64,000 nt of DNA from contig NZ_FNPL01000011.1 of the NCBI RefSeq assembly GCF_900107305.1, positions 59,535 to 123,534 on the forward strand. Reading direction: 5' to 3'. The stretch is from Thermoactinomyces sp. DSM 45892. GTDB lineage: Bacteria > Bacillota > Bacilli > Thermoactinomycetales > Thermoactinomycetaceae. The number at the start of each line of letters is the position of its first letter. Position 1 is the stretch's first letter. The notes below the pieces were generated by a model. That model had not been told where the DNA came from. It made no database searches and saw only the letters and a list, made by a program, of their open reading frames with translations. A program made the translations under genes and the position numbers. This document shows positions 52,248-58,054 of the stretch, piece after piece.

Positions 52248-53595
52248 CGTAGTAGTCCCCTTTCAAATTCGCAGACTTCTGCAATTCAAAAGCTTGAGTT
52301 GCACATAATTGATACTCTACTTGATTTACAGGGTGCCATGAATCAGCAAGACGAGACCATGCTTTGTATTCTTGAATCTTAAAACTGTGCTGGTGGGAAA
52401 GGACTTGTGCTTGTTGGTAATATTGAACCGCTGAGGAATGATTATCTAGGTTGAGAGCAATATCACCCGATAATAATAGAGCATGGACGAGACTGTGAGC
52501 ATCGTTATTGTCTGTTGCGGTTTTACATGCTTTAGAAACAAAAGGTAGTGCTTTGTCCCACAGCTTCTGTTCTAAATAGAGTTTACCTAACTTTAGATAG
52601 ATAAATGAGACAGCTTCTGGGCGGTTAATTTGTTTTTCATCAAATTCAAGGGCCAATTCAAAATGATGTTCGGCTTCTTCGAAATTCCCCATAGAAAAGA
52701 AGCAATCACCAATACAAAGCCAAAACTCTAGCATCATGTTATAGGATTTAGCCATACCAGCCAATCTAAGCCCTTTTTCTGCATACTGTAGAGCCTCTGT
52801 GAGTTTACCTGATTTACGAGTATGACTTGCTTTTAGCCAATAATAGACTAATTGAACATTTGGATCTTGGATCTGATCGAGAGACGATTCTAGATAATCT
52901 AATGCCAGAATACCTTCAGATTTATTCATTTTATAACAATATAGTGATTTATTTAAATATAAAGCATATATAATGTGTTGTCTATCCCCATCAGGAACAA
53001 ACGAACTAATTCCTTTATCGGTCAAGCATAGTGCTTCCTGTATGTCATTTTGACAGTCTTTACAGAAGCTTAATTCTGCATAACAAGCCGCTTCTATATT
53101 GTCTTCTTTCGATTCATCTTCTAGCAATTTAATAGTATGCAGAAATGTCTTTTCGGCTTGATCGAGATTACCAAATCCAATTAAACATTTTCCTTTCAAA
53201 TAATAATACGTCGGTGCGAGATAGTGTGCCTCATTTATAGATTTCCTTTCTAGGTGATATAAGGCTTTTTTATACTGTCCAAACCTCAAGAGTGTTTCTA
53301 CAGATCTTAATTGAATCTCAATTAAAGATGTGTTCTTTCTTTCTTGATCTAGTATGTCGGAAATATTAGCTAGTGGAACACCGAGTTTTTCAAGGAGATA
53401 GACGACTCTATCTAGTTTAAACTTACCAACACCACGCTCTACTTTGCTGATAGTAGATGATGATGCCTCCCCATCTCCTAAATCTCTTAAACGAAGACCT
53501 TGTTCGTTCCTTAGCTTTCTAATCAGTTGTCCTATCTCCTTTTGATTAGATTCGATTAACTGAACAACTTGTGGATCTAAATCAGTTGTCTTCAT
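52228..53595 (-). CDS. XRE-TPR peptide-responsive regulator of the prophage (RRNPP-like)
   Basis: A 455-residue cytosolic regulator. An XRE helix-turn-helix spans about residues 18-75 (IGQLIRKLRNEQGLRLRDLG, SSTISKVERGVGKFKLDR). About nine TPR-like helical pairs follow (YYYLKGKCLIGFGNLDQAEK, GDCFFSMGNFEEAEHHFELA, LGKLYLEQKLWDKALPFVSK). It is homologous along its length to the host protein at 9514. It is transcribed away from the accessory region toward the lysis genes, has its own promoter, and is overlapped at its 3' end by a secreted-peptide gene. The likely role is control of lysis-lysogeny or of right-end genes in response to the peptide. Direct evidence for the target is lacking. Confidence 0.82.
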   Translation of the reverse strand: MKTTDLDPQVVQLIESNQKEIGQLIRKLRNEQGLRLRDLGDGEASSSTISKVERGVGKFKLDRVVYLLEKLGVPLANISDILDQERKNTSLIEIQLRSVETLLRFGQYKKALYHLERKSINEAHYLAPTYYYLKGKCLIGFGNLDQAEKTFLHTIKLLEDESKEDNIEAACYAELSFCKDCQNDIQEALCLTDKGISSFVPDGDRQHIIYALYLNKSLYCYKMNKSEGILALDYLESSLDQIQDPNVQLVYYWLKASHTRKSGKLTEALQYAEKGLRLAGMAKSYNMMLEFWLCIGDCFFSMGNFEEAEHHFELALEFDEKQINRPEAVSFIYLKLGKLYLEQKLWDKALPFVSKACKTATDNNDAHSLVHALLLSGDIALNLDNHSSAVQYYQQAQVLSHQHSFKIQEYKAWSRLADSWHPVNQVEYQLCATQAFELQKSANLKGDYYDDDEIL

Positions 53596-53659
53596 ATATG
53601 TAGATCTCCTTTCTGTGACATAAAAAAGAAATTATGAAAAAATTAACTATCATAATTGT

Positions 53660-53688
53660 AATATATAGTGAAGCTATAAATAATTCAA
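53660..53688 (-). promoter_or_regulatory. Promoter of the XRE-TPR regulator
   Basis: On the minus strand TTGAAT (53688-53683), 17 bases, TATATT (53665-53660). Start of transcription near 53653, about 58 bases before the ATG. Confidence 0.6.
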
Positions 53689-53794
53689 CAATTTCATATA
53701 AAATAAAAAATCAGTAACATAGAATCAAGCTTATGATTTTGTAGAAAAATAGAATTATTTTTCATTTGAATCATAAAACGTAGATTGTTATTTT

Positions 53795-53814
53795 AAAGTT
53801 GGCGCGCCAACTTT
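53795..53814. promoter_or_regulatory. 20-bp perfect palindrome, candidate operator
   Basis: AAAGTTGGCGCGCCAACTTT is fully self-complementary and is a GC-rich island in an AT-rich 460-base intergenic region between the XRE-TPR gene and a divergent gene. No coding explanation is seen. It is the best visible candidate binding site for the regulator or its neighbour. Confidence 0.6.
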
Positions 53815-54057
53815 GTAAAAAAGCATAGACGATCAACTTTTTTTTCATTATTATCTAACTAGATCGAATGTTATTTTAAAAGGTGATCTATAAAAACGGA
53901 AGCTTAAGATTTAGGATTTATTATTTAACACTCTATAGATGGATTTTGTTCTAAAGTATTTGTCAAAAATACATACTTGACAGCTTCGTTATTACTCCAT
54001 TCATATAAAAAAATGTATTTTGCAATTATTTTTCTATAAAAGAAAGGTAGTGATGAC
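53815..54057. other. AT-rich leader of the divergent gene
   Basis: No gene is seen. A consensus -35 TTGACA lies at 53977-53982 with only a weak -10 (TTCATA after 17 bases), which suggests a promoter that needs activation. Confidence 0.35.
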
Positions 54058-54426
54058 ATGGTAGAGATTGAAATGGAAGGTTCTAAGGAAGAGGTTGAGT
54101 CTTTCATGTATGAACTTTATAGAAGCCCTAGCGTGAGGGTATTAGATCAGCATATTGAAATCAAGATTGTAGATAACAAGGTTCATCATTGCGTAAGATG
54201 TACCCTTCGTTCTCTTCCGGATAGAAGAAAGAATTTAATTCGTATTATCGATACAAATGGAATAAGGTTTGATTTCGAGATGTTCGATTTAGTACAAGCA
54301 AATGTAGTAGAGGATGTAAAGGTATATACGGGGAGGTCAATCGATTTTTTTAGTGTGATAAGGAAGGAAAATGAAGCTTACGAATTGTGGAAGAAGCTCA
54401 AAGCATCCTTTTACGAACATAGTTGA
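54058..54426 (+). CDS. Phage accessory protein with DUF3970-like N-terminus
   Basis: A 122-residue protein. Residues 1-50 (EIEMEGSKEEVESFMYELYR, then a short beta hairpin) resemble the small phage DUF3970 family. The C-terminal half (TLRSLPDRRKNLIRIIDTNG and a helical end) is not recognised. ATG 54058 follows AAAGGTAG. It is divergent from the XRE-TPR regulator and may be its target. Confidence 0.5.
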   Translation: MVEIEMEGSKEEVESFMYELYRSPSVRVLDQHIEIKIVDNKVHHCVRCTLRSLPDRRKNLIRIIDTNGIRFDFEMFDLVQANVVEDVKVYTGRSIDFFSVIRKENEAYELWKKLKASFYEHS

Positions 54427-54454
54427 AAATTCTACAGGAGAAGGGGGTGATCAC

Positions 54455-54586
54455 ATGTAGGACAAGCAAACCTACTCCATTTAGCAAGTTGTCGATTCGG
54501 TTTGGGCTTTAGTAAGTACGAGGGAAGTAGAAATGTACGCTCGTCCTTTGTATTTTGGCACGTGCAAGACTAATGTAAAAGAATGA
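54455..54586 (+). pseudogene. Small ORF interrupted by two in-frame amber codons
   Basis: ATG 54455 lies downstream of a near-perfect AGGAGAAGGGGGTG, but the next codon is TAG, and a second TAG follows eight codons later. The rest of the 44-codon frame is open and protein-like (QVVDSVWALVSTREVEMYAR, PLYFGTCKTNVKE) to TGA 54584-54586. Two CAG-to-TAG or AAG-to-TAG changes would explain it. Overlapping GTG 54448 could give a 21-residue peptide instead. Confidence 0.4.
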
Positions 54587-54705
54587 AGCTAATTTTGAGT
54601 GGGCAATCCATATGAGTTAAATGAATGATCGAAATGTATGATGGTTAAAATAGTTTCTCTTATTTTTTAGTGCAAAAAATTATATACATGATGGAGTGAA
54701 TTCTA

Positions 54706-55545
54706 ATGAAAAAACAAATTGCCGGAATGGTGATGGCATTGGTAGTGGTGGCTTCTCCTCAACTGGTAATGGCGAAAGAGAGTATTCAAATTGAAAAAAA
54801 TACTCAAAATAGTGTAAACTTAAATGGTGTGAACACTATTACAATTAGTGAGAGGATGAATGCTCTTAATATTCCAAAGAAGACACAGGAAGCATTATTT
54901 ACCAAACTGAAACAAGGTAAAATGTTGGATGCAGATAAGCCACACCGCTTCAATGTGACTGTGGATAGTAATGAAATCAAACAGGTCGTATATCCAGATG
55001 GGTCTGTAGAAGAGTTTGGAGCAGTACCAACAGAGTCTTCCCCTACGAAAACAAATTTACCTACTGTACGTAAGGTCTACACTGTGAAGGACAGTAGCCT
55101 AATTGCTGATTCTAAAGCTGATGTGAGGTTAAATAGTGTACTGAGTTTGGATGAGTTGGTTTCAACCGGTAAAATTGAAGTTAAAGGTGATGGATCATCA
55201 AGTACAAAAATAAGAGAACAATGTAGTACACGATATTGCACATATGATCGCAAAGTCTATCGATGGGGTACATTAACAAGCGGATCATTTTTTGTTCGAT
55301 ATGTTACCATGTCAGGGTCAGAAGATATGATCGAAAGTATTTGGGACCCTGCTGTATCTGCAAGAGCGGGTACAGCTACACAAAGAGCATTCACGATCAG
55401 TAAAAAAAGGGAAGATAGCGCAAGTTGGGCTAGAGCGTACCTAAGATGGGACAATGTGCTTACAGGGGGCGCAGGTAGTTACACAAATCTTCTACGTTTC
55501 TTTGTTGGAAATGATACGTTTTCCGTGACTTACTCCAACGATTGA
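54706..55545 (+). CDS. Secreted protein of unknown function
   Basis: A 279-residue protein with a Sec signal peptide (MKKQIAGMVMALVVVASPQL, cleavage after VMA) and a basic/polar middle. The C-terminal domain of about 110 residues has a C-x4-C pair (CSTRYC), many aromatic residues and a beta-rich look (FFVRYVTMSG, SWARAYLRWDN). A TM peptide gene follows 20 bases later. It is expressed from the lysogen end of the prophage, so lysogenic conversion or a bacteriocin-like factor is possible. I do not recognise the family. Confidence 0.6.
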   Translation: MKKQIAGMVMALVVVASPQLVMAKESIQIEKNTQNSVNLNGVNTITISERMNALNIPKKTQEALFTKLKQGKMLDADKPHRFNVTVDSNEIKQVVYPDGSVEEFGAVPTESSPTKTNLPTVRKVYTVKDSSLIADSKADVRLNSVLSLDELVSTGKIEVKGDGSSSTKIREQCSTRYCTYDRKVYRWGTLTSGSFFVRYVTMSGSEDMIESIWDPAVSARAGTATQRAFTISKKREDSASWARAYLRWDNVLTGGAGSYTNLLRFFVGNDTFSVTYSND

Positions 55546-55565
55546 TAAGTTTGGAGGTGATGAGA

Positions 55566-55724
55566 GTGAGTGGTGTTGAGTTTTCGAATCTTTTGATACT
55601 GTTACCGATGCTTTTAGTTATAGGGCTATGTGCTGTTGCTCTGGTACAGCTTATCCGAGTTCTATCACTAGCTGTACCTATTTTGAAAAAGAAAAACGAA
55701 AAAAAAAGTAATCTAAAAAGTTAG
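55566..55724 (+). CDS. Single-TM small membrane protein
   Basis: A 52-residue protein with one TM helix (LLILLPMLLVIGLCAVALVQ) and a lysine-rich C-terminal tail. GTG 55566 lies 8 bases after GGAGG. It is the second gene of a unit with the secreted protein and could be its immunity or export partner (inference only). Confidence 0.55.
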   Translation: MSGVEFSNLLILLPMLLVIGLCAVALVQLIRVLSLAVPILKKKNEKKSNLKS

Positions 55725-55729
55725 TGATT

Positions 55730-55780
55730 CCCCTGTGATAACCTAATCTCGTCGGAGATAGCTATCACAGGGGCTTTGTT
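55730..55780 (+). terminator. Terminator after the secreted-protein unit
   Basis: CCCCTGTGATA (55730-55740) pairs with TATCACAGGGG (55763-55773), with a T-rich tail. Confidence 0.85.
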
Positions 55781-55912
55781 TGTGTTTACTAACTAATATA
55801 AAAAAATGGGTGGTAATTGCATATTCATATATTGCATTATTACAAATATTAAAAGAATAAATACATGTCAAAAATCCTCAGCTCCTGCATACCTTGAACA
55901 GAGGTGATGACA

Positions 55913-56113
55913 TTGGAAGAGGATTTTTGTCCAGATGCAACCTATCATATAGGGAATACGACGATTCACATAGTAGCACCCAAGATAACAGAAGAAGAGC
56001 GACAGAAAAGGCTGGAAGAGATTAAGAAACTAATTATACAGTTAAAGTGGTCTAATGAATCGAAGTTAAATAATGAACAAGATAAGCAACAAAAAACGAT
56101 AAGTAAACAATAA
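55913..56113 (+). CDS. 66-residue phage protein, right-end copy of a paralogous pair
   Basis: TTG 55913 follows AGAGGTGATG. The core YHIGNTTIHIVAPKITEEER is nearly identical to the left-end protein at 24235, and both are 66 residues. The tails differ: here the end is Asn/Gln/Lys-rich. Function unknown. Having copies at both ends of the prophage suggests either a duplicated regulator or an ancient module exchange. Confidence 0.6.
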   Translation: MEEDFCPDATYHIGNTTIHIVAPKITEEERQKRLEEIKKLIIQLKWSNESKLNNEQDKQQKTISKQ

Positions 56114-56186
56114 ACAAGTTTGCTATACAAACAAAAATAACCTAAAAAGGGGTCCCGACAGAAAAACGCGGATTTCATACGCTCAG

Positions 56187-56258
56187 GATTAAAATAGTAG
56201 GCGAACCCGATTTTTCACTACGCTAAGTGAAAAATCGGGTTCGCCTACTATTTTAATC
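56187..56258. terminator. 33-bp perfect hairpin between convergent genes
   Basis: Bases 56187-56219 are the exact reverse complement of 56226-56258 around a 6-base loop. It separates the plus-strand gene ending at 56113 from the minus-strand ORF ending at 56265, so it probably acts as a bidirectional terminator. The stem is exceptionally long. Confidence 0.8.
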
Positions 56259-56264
56259 AAAACA

Positions 56265-56432
56265 TTATTTTTGTTTCTTTAACAGAAGATTCCTTGCTTC
56301 TTGTTCCATTCTTCCAGTATTAGCAGCAGCAATGACCATTTCTCTCATACCTTGGGCAATATTTTTTTGGTTTTCAGAAATTTTAGCAATCATTTCATAT
56401 ATGCCATTCATAACTTGTTCACTCCCTTTCAT
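56265..56432 (-). CDS. Small helical protein near attR (55 residues)
   Basis: ATG 56432 is preceded by AAAGATAGG; an internal ATG at 56411 is preceded by GGGAG. The product is one or two amphipathic helices (GIYEMIAKISENQKNIAQGM, then EQEARNLLLKKQK). It lies about 530 bases from attR and is followed by the 33-bp hairpin. Its size and position would suit a recombination directionality factor, but no sequence motif proves this. Confidence 0.5.
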   Translation of the reverse strand: MKGSEQVMNGIYEMIAKISENQKNIAQGMREMVIAAANTGRMEQEARNLLLKKQK

Positions 56433-56563
56433 GTCCTATCTTTCTCAGTTCATCATACTCATTTACTCCCAAAACTTCCTCCGCTTATTGGCAATTAACA
56501 AATTAATTTTCTTGTTTTTAACGAGTATATATCGTTCATTGGTAGCAAATTTATACCAAGCCA

Positions 56564-56597
56564 AAGTACCAAAGGGATAAAACTTCCTTTGGTACTT
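56564..56597. terminator. Hairpin upstream of the rightmost phage ORF
   Basis: AAGTACCAAAGG (56564-56575) pairs perfectly with CCTTTGGTACTT (56586-56597), 12 bp with a 10-base loop. Its direction is uncertain. Confidence 0.55.
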
Positions 56598-56629
56598 GTT
56601 TATCTAGGGAAATTGGAAGTGACAACAAA

Positions 56630-56857
56630 ATGGAAGGTACGCTAGAACAAATGCTTCGTGGGAGATCATTCAAACAATATTTTAAAGATGCTTTAGGCTT
56701 TAAAGATTCGACCCTATCTGACGGCTTTGTATATGTAGACTCAGCCCTTGGATCAGATATGGATAGACCGCCAGCGAAGCGACTACCTTCATTAAGCAAC
56801 ATAAGTACACTAATGTTAGTGTATGGTGAACAAGGGGCACATAGTTTAAGGCAATGA
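56630..56857 (+). CDS. Hypothetical protein next to attR
   Basis: A 75-residue ORF (EGTLEQMLRGRSFKQYFKDA, DMDRPPAKRLPSLS). It has a poor ribosome binding site, but a 9-bp hairpin (TTTAAGGCA/TGCCTTAAA, 56845-56869) overlaps the stop, as expected for a real gene end. Not recognised; it may be a remnant. Confidence 0.35.
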   Translation: MEGTLEQMLRGRSFKQYFKDALGFKDSTLSDGFVYVDSALGSDMDRPPAKRLPSLSNISTLMLVYGEQGAHSLRQ

Positions 56858-56938
56858 AAATGCCTTAAAACATCCTCTTTACGGTTGAAAAGACTTACAG
56901 GGAACACCTGAATCACACATTACAACAGACTTTTTTCA

Positions 56939-56953
56939 TACAGTCATCTGTAT
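56939..56953. repeat. Right attP arm (15-bp inverted repeat)
   Basis: TACAGTCATCTGTAT, the exact reverse complement of 20337-20351. The arm is separated from the core by 6 bases here, whereas at the left end it overlaps the last two core bases. Confidence 0.8.
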
Positions 56954-57111
56954 AATGTACTTTGGGTTACGTTATTTTCTGCTATCATGTTTTCAAATAA
57001 AATCCCATCTTTAGCTAGTCCATCGATGTTAGGGCTAATATCGTCGTGGTACCCATAACATCCTAAACGGTCTGCTCGCAAGGTATCAATTGCAATGAGT
57101 ATGATTTTCAA
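56944..57111 (-). pseudogene. Sulfatase N-terminal part, separated by the prophage
   Basis: TTG 57111 follows GGAAAGTAGG and encodes the conserved sulfatase start: AIDTLRADRLGCYGYHDDIS with metal-binding Asp residues, then SPNIDGLAKDGILFEN. At the core (56960-56975) the frame reads N-V-T-Q exactly as at attL, then runs into phage DNA and stops at TGA 56946-56944. Fusion at the core to 20338-19122 restores the SFTTIFTG motif and a protein of about 450 residues. A sigma-K-like promoter lies 34 bases upstream of the start. Confidence 0.92.
56960..56975. other. attR core of the prophage
   Basis: CTTTGGGTTACGTTAT, identical to 20323-20338. Left of it is phage, right of it is host sulfatase code. 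Confidence 0.9.
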
Positions 57112-57144
57112 AAAGTACACCTACTTTCCATCAGGATGATATGA

Positions 57145-57173
57145 ATAACATATGATGACTGAGTGGAATCGGT
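57145..57173 (-). promoter_or_regulatory. Sigma-K-like promoter of the interrupted sulfatase
   Basis: On the minus strand ACC (57173-57171), 16 bases, CATATGTTAT (57154-57145), which fits AC-N16/17-CATAnnnTA. A start near 57138 precedes the TTG codon by about 27 bases. It suggests mother-cell expression late in sporulation. Confidence 0.5.
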
Positions 57174-57265
57174 GTTTATTTCAATTGGTATCATATTGGC
57201 ATACTCATACCGTTTTCATAATAAGATAAAACAATATACCTCATCTACAAAAGGAGATAATCACA

Positions 57266-57880
57266 TTGGAAATGAAATTATCTATTTTAGTACCTACAAC
57301 CATTGAACGACTTACTCATGCATCTAGGACGATGGCTGAATTGCAAAGGCAAGCCCATAACCTTCCTGCAGAAGTATTGGTTTTAGTTGATAATAGAAAG
57401 AGCACTATAGGAGCTAAGAGAAATACACTGATGGATCTAGCACAGGGTGCATTTATCTCTTTTGTTGATGATGATGATCGAATTGAGATAGATTATGTTC
57501 AAGCTCTATTAGAATGCATTGATCAGCATCCGGATGCAGATTGTATTACGTTTGATGTTGAAGTAAATTTAAGTGGATTAACAAAGAAATTGTGCAAATA
57601 TGATGTGAGCTACTCACATTCTGAGGATGAACATTGTTACTATCGTAAACCAAATAGTCGAGTGTGTTATGCAAAAAAAATAGCTGTCCAACACCGGTAT
57701 CAAGATAGTAATTACGGAGAAGATGATGAATGGGGATGGAGAGCATCTCAGTCGATAAGGAAGCAAGTTCAAATAAACAAGACATTATATTTTTATGATT
57801 ATATCTTGAAAAGGCCTTCCGATAACCGTGGGTTAAGAGAATGGGAAGATCATTTAATGCTACACTCATTAAACAAATGA
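57266..57880 (+). CDS. Family 2 glycosyltransferase (short)
   Basis: A 204-residue GT-A fold enzyme: SILVPTTIERLTHASRTM, NRKSTIGAKRNTLMDLAQGA and SFVDDDDRIEIDYVQALLEC with the metal-binding DDD. The C-terminal YGEDDEWGWRAS supplies the catalytic-base region. No membrane segment is seen. The TTG start at 57266 follows AAAAGGAG. It is divergent from the sulfatase and upstream of a cgeB-like gene, so it belongs to the spore-envelope glycan locus. Confidence 0.8.
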   Translation: MEMKLSILVPTTIERLTHASRTMAELQRQAHNLPAEVLVLVDNRKSTIGAKRNTLMDLAQGAFISFVDDDDRIEIDYVQALLECIDQHPDADCITFDVEVNLSGLTKKLCKYDVSYSHSEDEHCYYRKPNSRVCYAKKIAVQHRYQDSNYGEDDEWGWRASQSIRKQVQINKTLYFYDYILKRPSDNRGLREWEDHLMLHSLNK

Positions 57881-57887
57881 TAAACGA

Positions 57888-57938
57888 GATAAAAAAGAAC
57901 GGACTCTTGCAAATGTGAGAGTCCATTTCTTTTTTATC
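57888..57938. terminator. Terminator after the GT2 gene
   Basis: A roughly 19-bp stem with one bulge between 57888-57907 and 57918-57938, and T-rich descending arm. Confidence 0.8.
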
Positions 57939-57987
57939 TGAGCGGTCTGTACAGAAGAAGGGTCTTTTATATAAGCAAAATGAACGA

Positions 57988-58015
57988 ACCTAAGGCATAA
58001 TTCCTCCATATAATA
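57988..58015 (+). promoter_or_regulatory. Sigma-K-like promoter of the second cgeB-like gene
   Basis: ACC (57988-57990), 16 bases, CATATAATA (58007-58015), a full match to AC-N16/17-CATAnnnTA with the same -35 triplet and spacing as the sulfatase promoter. cgeB of B. subtilis is a known late mother-cell gene, which supports it. Confidence 0.55.
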
Positions 58016-58054
58016 TGCAGAAATCACTGTGTCTTGGGAAAGGACCAGATGTGT

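Larger units (their letters stand above)
20323..56975. mobile_element. Siphovirus-type prophage inserted in a sulfatase gene
   Basis: About 36.65 kb bounded by two copies of a 16-bp core. Left to right it carries a serine recombinase, lysogeny switch, replication, morons, terminase, portal, head, tail, lysis and a right-end signalling/accessory region. There is a tail tube gene but no sheath or contractile baseplate genes, so the virion should be a siphovirus. Late genes seem complete apart from a composite transposon between the minor capsid and scaffold genes. The recombinase frame is intact, so excision is plausible. Confidence 0.93.

Noticed and set aside
54455..54586. Use of TAG as a sense codon in the phage
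   Set aside because: Several intact phage and host genes in the window end at TAG with normal C-termini, so general recoding is excluded; only local decay or readthrough remains.
56551..56916. Minus-strand ORF of 121 codons near attR
   Set aside because: It runs through two hairpins, has no ribosome binding site, and the plus strand ORF in the same region ends at a terminator-like stem.
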